64,000 nt of DNA, taken from contig VBGR01000033.1 of assembly GCA_005880695.1 (NCBI GenBank), forward strand, positions 38,428 to 102,427, read 5' to 3'. Source of the DNA: Chloroflexota bacterium. GTDB taxonomy: Bacteria; Chloroflexota; Dormibacteria; Dormibacterales; Dormibacteraceae. Made by a program: the position numbers and the translations under genes. Below the pieces are notes generated by a model. It ran no database searches and was not told the origin of the DNA. It was given only the letters and a program-made list of their open reading frames with translations. This document shows, in pieces, positions 8,223 to 17,754 of the stretch (its first letter is position 1; the number at the start of each line of letters is the position of its first letter).

Positions 8223-9093
8223 GGAGATACCTGAGGATATCCGGCAGGGGGTCGGCGACCGCGCTGAACCAGCGGATCCGCGCGTCGCGCTTGAGCCAGG
8301 TCAGCTGTCGCCGCGCGAGGCGCCGGTTGTTGCGCGTCATCAGCTCGGGCAGCTCCTCCCTGCTCACCCTGCCCTGCAGGTGGGCGACCGTCTCCGCGTA
8401 GCCGGTGCCGCTCAGGGCCTGTGAGCCTGGCGCCACGCCCGCCTCCAGAGCCGCCCGGGTTTCTTCCACAAGACCACGTTCGAGCTGGCGCAGGCAGCGC
8501 GCCCGGATGCGCTCATCGAGCATCTCCCGGGGCAGATCGAGGCCGATGCGGACCCCATCCCAGGCAGTCGGGCGCCGGGTCCTAAGCCGGCTCCAGGGCG
8601 GCCCCGTCACCTCCAGGACCTCGATCGCCCGGACGAGACGGACCGGGTTCCGGAAGTCGATCGCAATCTCCGGATCGAGGTCCCGGACCAGCCCAGCCAG
8701 GGTCTGTACCGGCAGGAGCTCCAGCTCTCGACGGCGCTCGGGACGGGGCGGGACGCCGCCCAGGCTGAGGCCGTCAAGCAGCGCGTCGACGTAGAGATTC
8801 GTGCCCCCTTCCAGGATGGGGCGCTCGATTTGCTGGAGCGCTCCCGCAGCCGCCTGGACAAATTCGAAGACGTTGAAGGAGTTTTCGGGGTCGACGAGGT
8901 CGAGGCAGTGGTAGCGAACCGCGGCGCGCTCCTCCGCTGACGGCTTGTTGGTAGCGATCTCGAGTCGCCGGTAGACCTGGCGGGAGTCGGCGACCACGAT
9001 CTCGCCACCCAGCGCACGCGCCAGCCGAAAGGCGACCGCGGACTTGCCGACCGCGGTCGGCCCGAGGATGGTCGGGACCCGTTTGCCGCTCAA
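8215..9093 (-). CDS. miaA: tRNA dimethylallyltransferase MiaA
   Basis: MiaA adds a dimethylallyl group to A37 of tRNAs that read codons starting with U. The 292 residues show the P-loop TILGPTAVGKSAVAFRLA, followed by VADSRQVYRRLEIATNKP, the canonical DSxQVYRxLDIGTxKP region. The C-terminal TGYAETVAHLQG and LARRQLTWLKRD motifs match the family. The start is a TTG that overlaps the mutL stop as TTGA. With miaB upstream in the same run, both steps leading to ms2i6A37 are encoded together. Confidence 0.95.
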   Translation of the reverse strand: MSGKRVPTILGPTAVGKSAVAFRLARALGGEIVVADSRQVYRRLEIATNKPSAEERAAVRYHCLDLVDPENSFNVFEFVQAAAGALQQIERPILEGGTNLYVDALLDGLSLGGVPPRPERRRELELLPVQTLAGLVRDLDPEIAIDFRNPVRLVRAIEVLEVTGPPWSRLRTRRPTAWDGVRIGLDLPREMLDERIRARCLRQLERGLVEETRAALEAGVAPGSQALSGTGYAETVAHLQGRVSREELPELMTRNNRRLARRQLTWLKRDARIRWFSAVADPLPDILRYLHG

Positions 9094-10712
9094 TAGTTGC
9101 GGCGGAAGTGGCGCTTCAGCTGCTGCCAGTCCAGCAGCAGCCGAACCGGCCGTCCGTGCGGGCAGGTGATGTCTGGGCTCAGGCTCTCCACCTCCTGCAG
9201 CAGACGGCGCTGCTCGGCCAGGTCGAGCGCATCGCCGAAGCGGACAGCGGAGTGACAGGCCAGCGAGGCCAGCGCGTCATCGGCCGACCGCGCCCGGAGG
9301 CCGGCCAGCACCTCGCGGAACGCCGGCTCCAGACTTTCCGGCGGAGTCTCTACAGGACCGGCCAGGATCCGAACCGCGCGCGGCCCAAAGGGCTCGACTT
9401 CAAAGCCGAGCGAGCGGAGTTCCGCCTCGTGGTCCGCGACTCCGGCGGCCAACGCCGGCTCGAGCTCGACCGTCATGGCCATCAGGAGGTGCTGGCTGAC
9501 GGCCGGCGCTCCCTCCAACCGGCTTTGGAAGCGGTTGAAGAGGACTCGCTCGTGGGCGGCGTGCTGGTCGATCAGCACCATCCCTTCGGGGCTCTCGGCC
9601 ACGAGGTACCCGTCGAGGACCTGCCCGACGGGACGCAGGAACCCGCCGGCACTGGCTGGTCGCGGGAGCTGGGGGTCGATTGCCGGCGGCGGTTCCTGGA
9701 TCTCGAGTTGGCGTAAAAGGCGCTCGGAGCTCGGTCCCGGCGCGGCTGGCTCTGGCGGGCGGGCAGGCTCGCCGGCGCCTATCGCCGACCGCACCGCCCG
9801 CTGGAGCGCGGCGAACACGGCGCCTTCGTCACGGAACTTGACCTCCCGCTTGGTCGGGTGAACATTGACGTCGACCGCCTCCGGCGAGATCTCGACGTTG
9901 AGTACTGCAACGGGATAGCGGCCTCGCTCCAGCGCCCCGCGGTAGCACTCTTCGAGCGCGAACGCGAGCGTTCTTGACGCGATCGGCCGCCGGTTGACAG
10001 CCAGCAGCATCGCGTCACGAGTGCCACGGCTGAGCTTGGGCGGCGAGACGGTCCCAGTGACGTTCAGGTGGTCGACGGCCAGCATCTCGCGCGAAACCGC
10101 TTCCCCGTAGACGCTCGCCAGCGGGTCATGGCCGTCGGTGCTGAGCGAAGTTCGGCCTTCGACGATGACGCGGAAGCGAACCGTGGGGTAGAGGAGTGCA
10201 TAGCGCTGAACCGCGGCCAGGCAGGCAGCAGTCTCCGTGGCGTCCGACTTCAGGAACCGAAGGCGAGCGGGGGTGTTGGCGAAGAGGTCGCGCACCTCGA
10301 TCACCAGACCTGGCGCCGGGCCGGCCGCCCCTTCCTCCAGCAGCGCGCCGGCCCGCAGGTGGAGTCGGCGTCCCGAGGTCGTCGCTTCCAGGTCGGAGAC
10401 CGCGGCGATGCTGGCCAGCGCCTCTCCCCGAAAACCCAGGGTGCCGATCGCTTCGAGGTCGGACAGGTTCTGGAGCTTGCTGGTGGCGTGCCGCTGGAAC
10501 GCGAGGCGAAGCTCAGCGGACGGAATGCCGGCGCCGTCGTCGACGATCCGGATCAGGGTCTTCCCCGCCCCCCGGATCTCGACCCCGACCCGGGTGGCAC
10601 CCGCGTCCAGCGAGTTCTCGACCAGCTCTTTCACGACCGAGGCCGGACGCTCGACGACCTCACCGGCGGCGATCGCGTCCGCGACTGCAGGCGGAAGCGC
10701 CCGGATGGTCAC
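9090..10712 (-). CDS. mutL: DNA mismatch repair protein MutL
   Basis: MutL couples MutS mismatch recognition to strand incision. The 540 residues start with the GHKL ATPase: IAAGEVVERPASVVKELVEN, DDGAGI, then HATSKL and TLGFRGEAL. The C-terminal dimerisation domain contains DQHAAHERVLFN, ACHSAVRFGD and TCPHGRPV. In nicking MutL proteins the metal motif is DQHAxxExxxxE. Here the last Glu is Asn, although CPHGRP is retained, so endonuclease activity is uncertain. The start is GTG, three bases after the mutS stop. Confidence 0.96.
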   Translation of the reverse strand: MTIRALPPAVADAIAAGEVVERPASVVKELVENSLDAGATRVGVEIRGAGKTLIRIVDDGAGIPSAELRLAFQRHATSKLQNLSDLEAIGTLGFRGEALASIAAVSDLEATTSGRRLHLRAGALLEEGAAGPAPGLVIEVRDLFANTPARLRFLKSDATETAACLAAVQRYALLYPTVRFRVIVEGRTSLSTDGHDPLASVYGEAVSREMLAVDHLNVTGTVSPPKLSRGTRDAMLLAVNRRPIASRTLAFALEECYRGALERGRYPVAVLNVEISPEAVDVNVHPTKREVKFRDEGAVFAALQRAVRSAIGAGEPARPPEPAAPGPSSERLLRQLEIQEPPPAIDPQLPRPASAGGFLRPVGQVLDGYLVAESPEGMVLIDQHAAHERVLFNRFQSRLEGAPAVSQHLLMAMTVELEPALAAGVADHEAELRSLGFEVEPFGPRAVRILAGPVETPPESLEPAFREVLAGLRARSADDALASLACHSAVRFGDALDLAEQRRLLQEVESLSPDITCPHGRPVRLLLDWQQLKRHFRRNY

Positions 10713-10715
10713 GGG

Positions 10716-13184
10716 TTAGAGCTTGGCCTTCAGCTCGTAAAGCTTCTGAAGGGCCTCCAGCGGGCTCAGCTGGTCGAGCTGCAAGCCTTCGAGCTCAGTC
10801 AGGAGCGGATCCGGCGGGACCTCAAGCGGAAGGCCGAGCTGAGTGGCTGGCGGCTCCAGGGGCCGCTGCCGCTCCAGCTCGCGCAGCACCTCTCGAGCCC
10901 GGGCGATGACCGCCGGCGGCAGGCCGGCCAGCGCGGCCACGTGGATGCCGTAGGAGCGGTCAGCGCCGCCGGGCACGACCCGGTGCAGGAAGGTCACGGT
11001 CTCGCCTTCCTCCAGAACCTCGACGCGCTCATTGCGGACCCGGGGCAGCCGGTCGGCCAGCGCCGTCAGCTCGTGGTAATGCGTCGCGAAGAGCGTGCGG
11101 CAGCCCAGCCTGGGAGCTTCGTGGATGTATTCGACCACTGACTGCGCGATCGACATCCCGTCGTACGTCGAGGTCCCCCTCCCCACCTCGTCGAAAACGA
11201 CGAGCGAGGCCCGGGTTGCGTGGTTCAAGATGCTCGCGGTTTCGGTCATCTCGACCATGAAGGTCGACATGCCGCGAGCCAGGTCGTCCTGCGCGCCCAC
11301 GCGCGTGAAGACGCGGTCGCAGAGCCCGATCGAGCAGGAGCGGGCGGGCACGAAGCTGCCGGCCTGGCCCAGCAAGACGATGAGCGCGGCCTGACGGAGA
11401 TAGGTCGACTTGCCGGCCATGTTCGGCCCGGTCAGGATCACGACCTGCGCAGCATCAGGATCGAGCAAGAGGTCGTTGGGAACGAAGGTGCCGGCGGGCA
11501 GGGCCGCCTCCACCAGCGGATGGCGGCCGCCGGCAACCGCCAGCCGCAGCCCCTCGTTGACCTCCGGGCGGCACCAGTCGAGGTCGCGCGCCGCGTCGGC
11601 GAGGCTCTGCAGCGCGTCGGCCTCACCGAGCGCTTCGGCGCTGGCCAGGATCAGTGCCGCCGATTCGGCCACCCGACCCGAGACGTCCTTCAGGACCTCA
11701 ACCTCGCGGGCCATCATGTCCTGCTGGGCGTTCAAGACGATCGCTTCGCGCTCTTTGAGCTCCGGCGTCAAGTAGCGCTCGGCTCCCGTCAGCGTCTGCT
11801 TGCGGACGTAGTCCTGCGGGACGTGCGCCACTGCCCCGGCTGAGACTTCGATGTAGTAGCCGAAGACCCGGTTGTAGCCGACCTTGAGGCTCTTGATCCC
11901 GGTCCGCTGGCGCTCCGCGGCCTCCAGGCCGGCGATCCACTCGCGCGCTGACCGAGAGGCTTCCCGAATCCCATCCAGCTGGCCGTCGTAGCCGGGCCGG
12001 ATGGCCCCCGCCTCGCGTTGGCTGGACGGCGGGTCGTCGACCAGCGCCTCGGCGAGCAAGCGAGCCAGCTCGGGCTGGGGGTCGAGCCGCAAAGCGACGT
12101 CTTTCAGGGCCAGGGACTCGACGCCGGACAAGGCGGCCTGGACCGTGGGTACGCCCTCCAGCGAGCGCCGCAGGGCAACCAGTTCGCGCGGGGCGGCGTG
12201 GCCCTGAACGGCGCGGGAGGTGAGCCGCTCGAGGTCGCCGACCGCGCTCAAAGCTTGTCGGAGCCGAGATTCCAGGACCGGCACCCGCACCAGCTCGTCC
12301 ACCGCTCCCAGGCGGAGCTGGATCGCCTCGACGTCCCGCAGCGGCGCCTTGAGCCAGGCGCGCAGCCGGCGCGCCCCGATGGGCGTCGCGGTGCGGTCGA
12401 CGAGCCTGGTCAACGCGTCCAGCTCGAGGTTGCGCACAGTGGGTGCGTCGAGCTGCATCGCCGCGTCGGGTGAGTAGGTGCGGACCCGGAACACGCCCGG
12501 GCCGACGGTGACCTGGTTTGTCTGGAGATACTCGAGCAGGACGCCCGCAGCGCCGACCGCAAGGGGGGCCGAGCCCGCGCCCACGGAGTCCTCGAAGGTG
12601 ATCCCGAGCGCCTGCCGAAGGCGCTGTCGACCGCGTTCCGGGTCGAACTTGTAGGCCTCGACAGTAGGCGGTTGCAGCAGCTCAGCCGGCTCGAGGCGGC
12701 TCAGCTCGGCGTCCAGACGGTCCGCCGGCAGCTGGCAGAGCAGCATCTCGCCAGTCGAGATGTCGGCGGCGGCCAGGCCGCTCTCGGCGCCCTTCGTCCA
12801 GGCGGCGACCAGGAAGTTGGCCGTCTGGGGCTCGAGGTAAGCCTCCTCGACAACCGTCCCCGGGGTGAGCACGCGCGTGATCTCGCGCTTGACGATTCCC
12901 TTGCCGGTCGCAGCTTCCACCTGATCGCAGATCACGACCTTGCGCCCGGCTCGGAGCAGCTTGCCCGCGTAGCTCTGCCAGGCGTGGTAGGGAACGCCGC
13001 ACATCGGGTGGCGGCCCGCCTTGCCCAGCGGCCGCGACGTCAGCTGGACGCCCATGATGGGCGCCGCAGCAACCGCGTCATCGAAGAAGACCTCGTAGAA
13101 ATCGCCCAGCCGGAAGAGCACGATGGCGTCGGGGTAGCGGCTTTTGGCATCCTGCCATTGGCGCATGACCGGGGAGTCGGTCAT
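10716..13184 (-). CDS. mutS: DNA mismatch repair protein MutS
   Basis: MutS recognises mismatches and small loops in DNA. The 822 residues include the N-terminal mismatch-binding motif VLFRLGDFYEVFFDDA with the Phe-x-Glu wedge. The core and clamp domains follow, then a C-terminal ABC-type ATPase with Walker A ILTGPNMAGKSTYLRQ, Walker B LVVFDEVGRGTSTYDG and the FATHYHELT His loop. Length is slightly short for MutS1 but all domains are present. It lies between miaB and mutL in one transcription unit. Confidence 0.97.
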   Translation of the reverse strand: MTDSPVMRQWQDAKSRYPDAIVLFRLGDFYEVFFDDAVAAAPIMGVQLTSRPLGKAGRHPMCGVPYHAWQSYAGKLLRAGRKVVICDQVEAATGKGIVKREITRVLTPGTVVEEAYLEPQTANFLVAAWTKGAESGLAAADISTGEMLLCQLPADRLDAELSRLEPAELLQPPTVEAYKFDPERGRQRLRQALGITFEDSVGAGSAPLAVGAAGVLLEYLQTNQVTVGPGVFRVRTYSPDAAMQLDAPTVRNLELDALTRLVDRTATPIGARRLRAWLKAPLRDVEAIQLRLGAVDELVRVPVLESRLRQALSAVGDLERLTSRAVQGHAAPRELVALRRSLEGVPTVQAALSGVESLALKDVALRLDPQPELARLLAEALVDDPPSSQREAGAIRPGYDGQLDGIREASRSAREWIAGLEAAERQRTGIKSLKVGYNRVFGYYIEVSAGAVAHVPQDYVRKQTLTGAERYLTPELKEREAIVLNAQQDMMAREVEVLKDVSGRVAESAALILASAEALGEADALQSLADAARDLDWCRPEVNEGLRLAVAGGRHPLVEAALPAGTFVPNDLLLDPDAAQVVILTGPNMAGKSTYLRQAALIVLLGQAGSFVPARSCSIGLCDRVFTRVGAQDDLARGMSTFMVEMTETASILNHATRASLVVFDEVGRGTSTYDGMSIAQSVVEYIHEAPRLGCRTLFATHYHELTALADRLPRVRNERVEVLEEGETVTFLHRVVPGGADRSYGIHVAALAGLPPAVIARAREVLRELERQRPLEPPATQLGLPLEVPPDPLLTELEGLQLDQLSPLEALQKLYELKAKL

Positions 13185-13191
13185 GCGGTCG

Positions 13192-14475
13192 TCAAGCAGC
13201 CAGGGGACCGGAGAGGTGGCCCGGAGCCGCGTCTTCGACCAGCACCTGGACCACTTCGCCCGGCTGGCAGCGGGCCCGCTTCACCGTCACCCGCTTGCCC
13301 TGGCGGCTGCGCCCGTACGCCCGGCCCAACTCGTCGAACCCTTCGACCAGGACCTCCACCCTCTTCCCCAGCCAGCCGGCGGTCTTGCCGGCGGCGATGC
13401 TCTTCTGGACCGCCAGCAGGTCGTTGATGCGGCGGCGCTTCTCGTCGGCGGGAACGTCGTCGGCCAGCCTGTCGCCGGAGTAGGTGCCCGGCCTTGGCGA
13501 GTACATCGCGATGTGGACGACGTCGAACTCGACCTGCTCGACGAGGCGCCGGGTGTTCAGGTACATCTCCTCGGTCTCACCAGGGAAGCCCACGATCACG
13601 TCCGTGGCGAGGCCGAGGTCCGGCATTCGAGCCCGGGCGCGCTCGATGATCGAGAGGTAGTCGCGGGTCAGATAGCCGCGCGCCATCCGTTTCAGCAACC
13701 GGTCGTCGCCCGACTGGATGGGCAGCTGCAGCTCGCGGCAGATCACATCACTGGCCGCCATCACATCCAGCAGCTCGGGCTCGAGATCGCGCGGATGCGA
13801 GGTCATGAACCTGGCCCGCCGGAGTCCAGGAACGGCCTCGACCTGGCGCATGAGCGCGGCCAGCCCGCCGCGTCCGCCGGGATCGCGGTAGGCGTCGACG
13901 TTCTGGCCCAGCAGCACGACCTCGCGCGCCCCGTCGGCGACCGCTTCGACGCACTCGCTGACGACGTCCTCGATCGGGACGGAGCGCTCCCGCCCGCGGA
14001 CTCGCGGCACGATGCAGAAGGTGCAGTTGTGGTTGCAGCCGTGGATCACGCTGACGTAGTGGCTGACGCCCGTGCGGCCGGCGGCCGGCAGCGGCTCGCC
14101 GAGCGAGTAGTCGTAGCGCGCCTCGAGGTCGGCGATGAAGCCGTCGTACTCGCCGATCGGGAGGACGGCGTCGAGCTGCGGGAAGCGCGCCTGGAGCCCT
14201 TCACCCTCCTTCACTCCGAGACAGCCGGTCAGCGCGATCAGGCGGTCGCCCGTCTTCCAGTGCCGGAGCTCGTGAAGCTTTGAATAGACCTTGTCTTCCG
14301 AGGCCTGGCGGACGCAACAGGTATTCAGCACCGCCACATCGGCTCGGTCCAGAGGGGCCTCCTGGAACCCGGCCGCCAGGAGCCGGCGGGCGAGGTTTTC
14401 GGAGTCGGCCGCGTTCATCTGGCAGCCGATCGTCCAGACGTGAAAGGTGCGGGCCGCTGTGTCTCGGTTCTTCAG
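13192..14475 (-). CDS. miaB: tRNA-2-methylthio-N6-dimethylallyladenosine synthase MiaB (probable CTG start)
   Basis: MiaB is a radical-SAM methylthiotransferase that converts i6A37 to ms2i6A37. It has a UPF0004 domain whose cluster-binding cysteines are Cys18 (TIGCQMN), Cys53 (NTCCVR) and Cys85. The radical-SAM motif CNHNCTFC covers Cys147, Cys151 and Cys154. A C-terminal TRAM domain follows. The first canonical start, ATG at 14418, would cut off Cys18. The frame upstream has no ATG, GTG or TTG, but a CTG at 14475-14473 overlaps the spoVS stop as CTGA and gives 427 residues, with GAGG four bases before it. Functional need for Cys18 makes the CTG start likely. Confidence 0.93.
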   Translation of the reverse strand: MKNRDTAARTFHVWTIGCQMNAADSENLARRLLAAGFQEAPLDRADVAVLNTCCVRQASEDKVYSKLHELRHWKTGDRLIALTGCLGVKEGEGLQARFPQLDAVLPIGEYDGFIADLEARYDYSLGEPLPAAGRTGVSHYVSVIHGCNHNCTFCIVPRVRGRERSVPIEDVVSECVEAVADGAREVVLLGQNVDAYRDPGGRGGLAALMRQVEAVPGLRRARFMTSHPRDLEPELLDVMAASDVICRELQLPIQSGDDRLLKRMARGYLTRDYLSIIERARARMPDLGLATDVIVGFPGETEEMYLNTRRLVEQVEFDVVHIAMYSPRPGTYSGDRLADDVPADEKRRRINDLLAVQKSIAAGKTAGWLGKRVEVLVEGFDELGRAYGRSRQGKRVTVKRARCQPGEVVQVLVEDAAPGHLSGPLAA

Positions 14476-14771
14476 CGGACCTCGACCAGGAGGCGGATGC
14501 CCGTCCTCTCCTCGCCATCGATCGAAATGTCGATGAACGAAGGGATGCAGACGATGTCGAGTCCGCCGGGAGCCACATAGCCTCGGCTGATCGCGATGGC
14601 CTTCACCGCCTGGTTGATGGCGCCGGCGCCGATGGCCTGGACTTCAACCCGGGAGGCGCTGCGGATGACCCCTGCGATAGCGCCGGCCACGGCGACAGGC
14701 TTCGACGTCGCGGAGACCTTCAGGATCTCCACTGGCGCGCGCCCCTCCCCGGTCATTGCTGAAACCCCCAC
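14472..14771 (-). CDS. spoVS: SpoVS-like protein (Alba-fold)
   Basis: This 99-residue protein matches the stage V sporulation protein S family: VEILKVSATSKPVAVAGAIAG, IQAIGAGAINQAVKAIAI and DIVCIPSF. The fold is Alba-like and nucleic-acid binding is suspected. In Bacillus it affects sporulation and septation, but the family is also found in non-sporulating Chloroflexi and Thermus relatives, so no spore formation is implied. Its place between ymdB and miaB is as in Bacillus. The start could be GTG at 14771 or the ATG five codons later. Confidence 0.9.
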   Translation of the reverse strand: MGVSAMTGEGRAPVEILKVSATSKPVAVAGAIAGVIRSASRVEVQAIGAGAINQAVKAIAISRGYVAPGGLDIVCIPSFIDISIDGEERTGIRLLVEVR

Positions 14772-14772
14772 G

Positions 14773-15561
14773 TCAATTGTGTTGTCGATCGATGCGCTGG
14801 ATCGTTAAGGCCCGGCCCGTGAGCCTGTCAATCGTAATCAATACCGAATTGAATGTCACGGGTCCTTCTGCGACCTTCCAGCGCTGCGGGACGCCGGTTA
14901 GAAACCGGCGGAGCACGCCTTTGACCTCCATGCCGATCACGCTGTCGCGGGGACCCACCATGCCCACGTCGCTGACGTAGGCGGTGCCGCCCGGCAGGAC
15001 CCGATTGTCAGCGGTCGCCACGTGCGTGTGTGTGCCGACGACGGCGCTTACCCGGCCGTCAAGGTACCAGCCCATCGCGACCTTCTCCGAAGTCGCCTCG
15101 CCGTGCATGTCGCAGACCGAGATCTTGTGCTCCGGCGCGCCGGCCAGGATCGCGTCGGCGGCGCGAAAGGGGTCGTCCGTGTCGGTCATGAAGAGCCGGC
15201 CCATCAGGTTCAGGACGAGCACTTTCTCGCCGTCGGCATCGACGACGCAGTGGCCGACGCCAGGCGCGCCAGGCGGGTAGTTGGCCGGCCTGATCACACG
15301 TTCCTGTTCAGGGAGGACCGGCACGAAGTCCCGCTGGTCGAACACGTGGTTGCCGGTCGTGATGACCTCGGCTCCGGCCGACTTCATCTCTTCGATGGTG
15401 GCGGCGGTGAGCCCGAAGCCGCCAGCCGAGTTCTCGCCGTTCACGATCACGAGGCTGGGCCGGAACTCCCGCTTCAGGTCTGGCAGGATCGCAGTGAGTG
15501 CCTCGCGACCCGGCTTGCCGACGATGTCGGCGACGAACAAGAGCTTGAACGGGTCCGGCAC
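14773..15561 (-). CDS. ymdB: YmdB-family metallophosphoesterase
   Basis: The 262 residues match the TIGR00282 family of calcineurin-like phosphoesterases, with LFVADIVGKPGREAL at the start, VNGENSAGGFGLT, GNHVFDQRDFV and VVGTHTHVATAD, which together carry the metal ligands. Bacillus YmdB hydrolyses cyclic nucleotides and influences RNA turnover and biofilm decisions. The start is a GTG at 15561. A TAGACT eight bases upstream (15575-15570) could be a -10 giving a nearly leaderless mRNA after the terminator of rny. spoVS follows one base after the stop. Confidence 0.92.
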   Translation of the reverse strand: MPDPFKLLFVADIVGKPGREALTAILPDLKREFRPSLVIVNGENSAGGFGLTAATIEEMKSAGAEVITTGNHVFDQRDFVPVLPEQERVIRPANYPPGAPGVGHCVVDADGEKVLVLNLMGRLFMTDTDDPFRAADAILAGAPEHKISVCDMHGEATSEKVAMGWYLDGRVSAVVGTHTHVATADNRVLPGGTAYVSDVGMVGPRDSVIGMEVKGVLRRFLTGVPQRWKVAEGPVTFNSVLITIDRLTGRALTIQRIDRQHN

Positions 15562-15580
15562 AGCCGCTCAGTCTAGTGAT

Positions 15581-15616
15581 CAAAACAAAGGGGACCCCTC
15601 AAGCGGAGTCCCCTTT
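15581..15616 (-). terminator. Rho-independent terminator downstream of rny
   Basis: AAAGGGGAC (15587-15595) and GTCCCCTTT (15608-15616) form a nine-pair stem with a 12-base loop. On the - strand it is followed by TTTGTTTTG, a U-rich run. It should end transcription coming from rny, so ymdB probably has its own promoter. Confidence 0.85.
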
Positions 15617-15621
15617 CGATG

Positions 15622-17163
15622 TCACTTGGCGTATTCGATGGCGCGTGTCTCGCGGACGACGGTCACCCGGATCTGGCCCGGGTAGCTGAGCTCGCGCTCG
15701 ATGCGGTTCGCGATGTCGCGAGCCATGAGCTGAGCCTGCGTGTCGTCGATCGAGTCCGGCTTGACCAGGATCCGGACCTCGCGTCCGGCCTGGATCGCAT
15801 AGCTCTGTTCGACGCCATCGAAGGAGTTGGCGATCTCCTCGAGCTTCTCGAGGCGCTTGATGTAAGCCTCGAGCGTTTCCCGGCGGGCTCCGGGCCGTGC
15901 CGCCGAGATGGCGTCCGCCGCGATCAGCAGGAGAGCCTCGAGCGTGTGCGGCTCCTCGTCGTAGTGGTGGGCCCGCACCGCGTGCACCACCGGAGCGGGC
16001 ACGCCGTGGCGCTGGAGGAGGTCGGCGCCGATCACGGCGTGTGACCCCTCGACCTCATGGTCGATCGCTTTACCGATGTCGTGGAGCAGTCCCGACATCT
16101 TGGAGATGCGGACATCGGCCCCGATCTCGCTCGCCATCATGGCGGCGAGGTGGGCGACCTCCTTGGAGTGGCTCAGGACCTGCTGCCCGTAGCTGGTCCG
16201 GAAGCGGAGGATCCCGAGGTGGCGGACCACCTCAGGGTGCAGCCCCTGCAGCCCGACCTCGAGGACGGCTGCCTCGCCTTCCTCTTTGATCCGCTGCTGG
16301 ACTTCCTGGCGAGCCTTGACGACGGTTTCTTCGATGCGAGCCGGGTGGATCCGGCCGTCGACGATGAGCTTGTTCAGGGTGGCCCGGGCGACTTCACGCC
16401 GGACCGGGTCGAAGCCGCTGATGATCACGGCCTCGGGGGTGTCGTCGACGATGATGTCGATCCCGGTCGCCTGTTGGAGCGCTCGGATGTTGCGCCCCTC
16501 CCGCCCGATGATCCTGCCTTTCATGTCCTCTGACGGGAGCGGCAGGACGGAGACTGAAGTTTCCGCCGTCTGGTCGGCGGCCACCCGCTGGATTACCTCG
16601 GTGACGATCTTGCGCGCCCGCTTCTCACTTTCGTCGCGGGCTGCCAGGTCCGCTTCCCGGACCTTGCGGGCGATCTCGTTGCGAAGCTCCTGCTCGAGCT
16701 CGCTCATAAGCACGCCCTGGGCTTCCTGGCGGGTCATGTTGGCAACCCGCTCCAGTTCGGCGAGACGCTGTTTCCCCGCCATCTCCAGCTGCTCGCGCAG
16801 CTCGTCGAGGTGCTTCTCCTTATCGCTGAGCGACTGCTCGCGGCGGTTCAGCTCCTCGGAGCGGCGGTCGAGGTTCTCCTCTTTCTGAAGGAGCCGGCGC
16901 TCGGCTTGCTGGGCCTGCGCCTTGGTTTCGCGCGCCTCCCGGTCCGCCTCGGTCCGGATTCGGACCGCCTCCTCCTTGGCTTCCAGCAGCCGATCCTTGA
17001 TTGAGGCTTCGATCTCGGAGTGGACCTGCCTGCGCAGCTCCTCCGGATCGACAGGCGGCGCGGTGATGCGCCGTCGCGTGAGTAGAAAGATCAGGCCGGC
17101 GCCGAGCCCAAGCGCGATCAGCGCGAGCAGGACGACGGCCGTGACCAGAACGATGTTGGTCAT
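15622..17163 (-). CDS. rny: Ribonuclease Y
   Basis: RNase Y is a membrane-anchored endoribonuclease that starts mRNA decay. The 513 residues show an N-terminal membrane helix (about 5-27), a long charged coiled coil (about 40-190), a KH domain with [14 protein letters not shown], and an HD domain with the metal motif [12 protein letters not shown]. Length is typical. It lies between recX and ymdB, as in Bacillus. A strong terminator follows. Together with rnj and pnp in this window it gives a Gram-positive type RNA-degradation set. Confidence 0.97.
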   Translation of the reverse strand: MTNIVLVTAVVLLALIALGLGAGLIFLLTRRRITAPPVDPEELRRQVHSEIEASIKDRLLEAKEEAVRIRTEADREARETKAQAQQAERRLLQKEENLDRRSEELNRREQSLSDKEKHLDELREQLEMAGKQRLAELERVANMTRQEAQGVLMSELEQELRNEIARKVREADLAARDESEKRARKIVTEVIQRVAADQTAETSVSVLPLPSEDMKGRIIGREGRNIRALQQATGIDIIVDDTPEAVIISGFDPVRREVARATLNKLIVDGRIHPARIEETVVKARQEVQQRIKEEGEAAVLEVGLQGLHPEVVRHLGILRFRTSYGQQVLSHSKEVAHLAAMMASEIGADVRISKMSGLLHDIGKAIDHEVEGSHAVIGADLLQRHGVPAPVVHAVRAHHYDEEPHTLEALLLIAADAISAARPGARRETLEAYIKRLEKLEEIANSFDGVEQSYAIQAGREVRILVKPDSIDDTQAQLMARDIANRIERELSYPGQIRVTVVRETRAIEYAK

Positions 17164-17306
17164 AGTTCGCTGTCACCTCGTATTCGGTTGTGAAGGTGCT
17201 CAACCGGCGCAGGGCGCGGGCCCAGCGCGGGGTCAGGACACTTGAAAGACCGCTCAGCGGAGCTGAAACGGACCCCCGAATTCTACCGTTCACTCGACGC
17301 GCCGCA
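17164..17306. other. Intergenic region between recX and rny
   Basis: This 143-base gap contains no convincing ORF, box or hairpin with a U-tract. It presumably holds the rny promoter and leader. Confidence 0.3.
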
Positions 17307-17726
17307 CTAGGGCTGGCTGGCAGTGGCCCTCCGGCAGGCCTCACGAACGAGGTTGGGCGCAAAGCCCCGGCGCAGCAGCTTCGGGCCGACCGACTGCAGG
17401 AGCTCGTTTCCGGCGAGTCCGCGACCGAACCGTCGGACGAGCCGCTCGGCCGCCTCCAGCTCCGCTTCGCGGTCGAGGCCGGCCAGGGCCACGCCGGCGA
17501 CCTCGCGGCCGATGCCCTTCGCGAAGAGCTCGGCGCCGATCGCGCGGGCGCCCCGGCTCTCCGCCCGCCGTCTCACGAGGGCCCGTGCGTAAGCCGCGTC
17601 GTCCAGGTAGCCGCGTTCGCGGAGTCGCGCCAGCGCCGCCTGAACGTCGTCCGCCGCCAAGCCACGCCGCGCCAGCTTGCGGCGCAGCTCGGCCGTCGAA
17701 TGCGGCCTTATCGCGAGGAGTCGCAG
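17307..17726 (-). CDS. recX: Regulatory protein RecX (start unresolved)
   Basis: RecX binds RecA filaments and inhibits RecA. The visible protein has the repeated three-helix RecX units: LRLLAIRPHSTAELRRKLA, LARLRERGYLDDAAYARAL and, at the end, KLLRRGFAPNLVREA. It follows recA directly. Family homology runs back at least to Ala-Tyr at about 17741. The first canonical start in frame is TTG at 17660, which would delete the first helices. Between the two there is no ATG, GTG or TTG. A CTG at 17726 is used here as the least bad choice. Starting within recA by re-initiation or a sequence error are alternatives. Confidence 0.85.
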   Translation of the reverse strand: MRLLAIRPHSTAELRRKLARRGLAADDVQAALARLRERGYLDDAAYARALVRRRAESRGARAIGAELFAKGIGREVAGVALAGLDREAELEAAERLVRRFGRGLAGNELLQSVGPKLLRRGFAPNLVREACRRATASQP

Positions 17727-17754
17727 CCCGACGTCGTAGGCGCCGGGACCGGGG

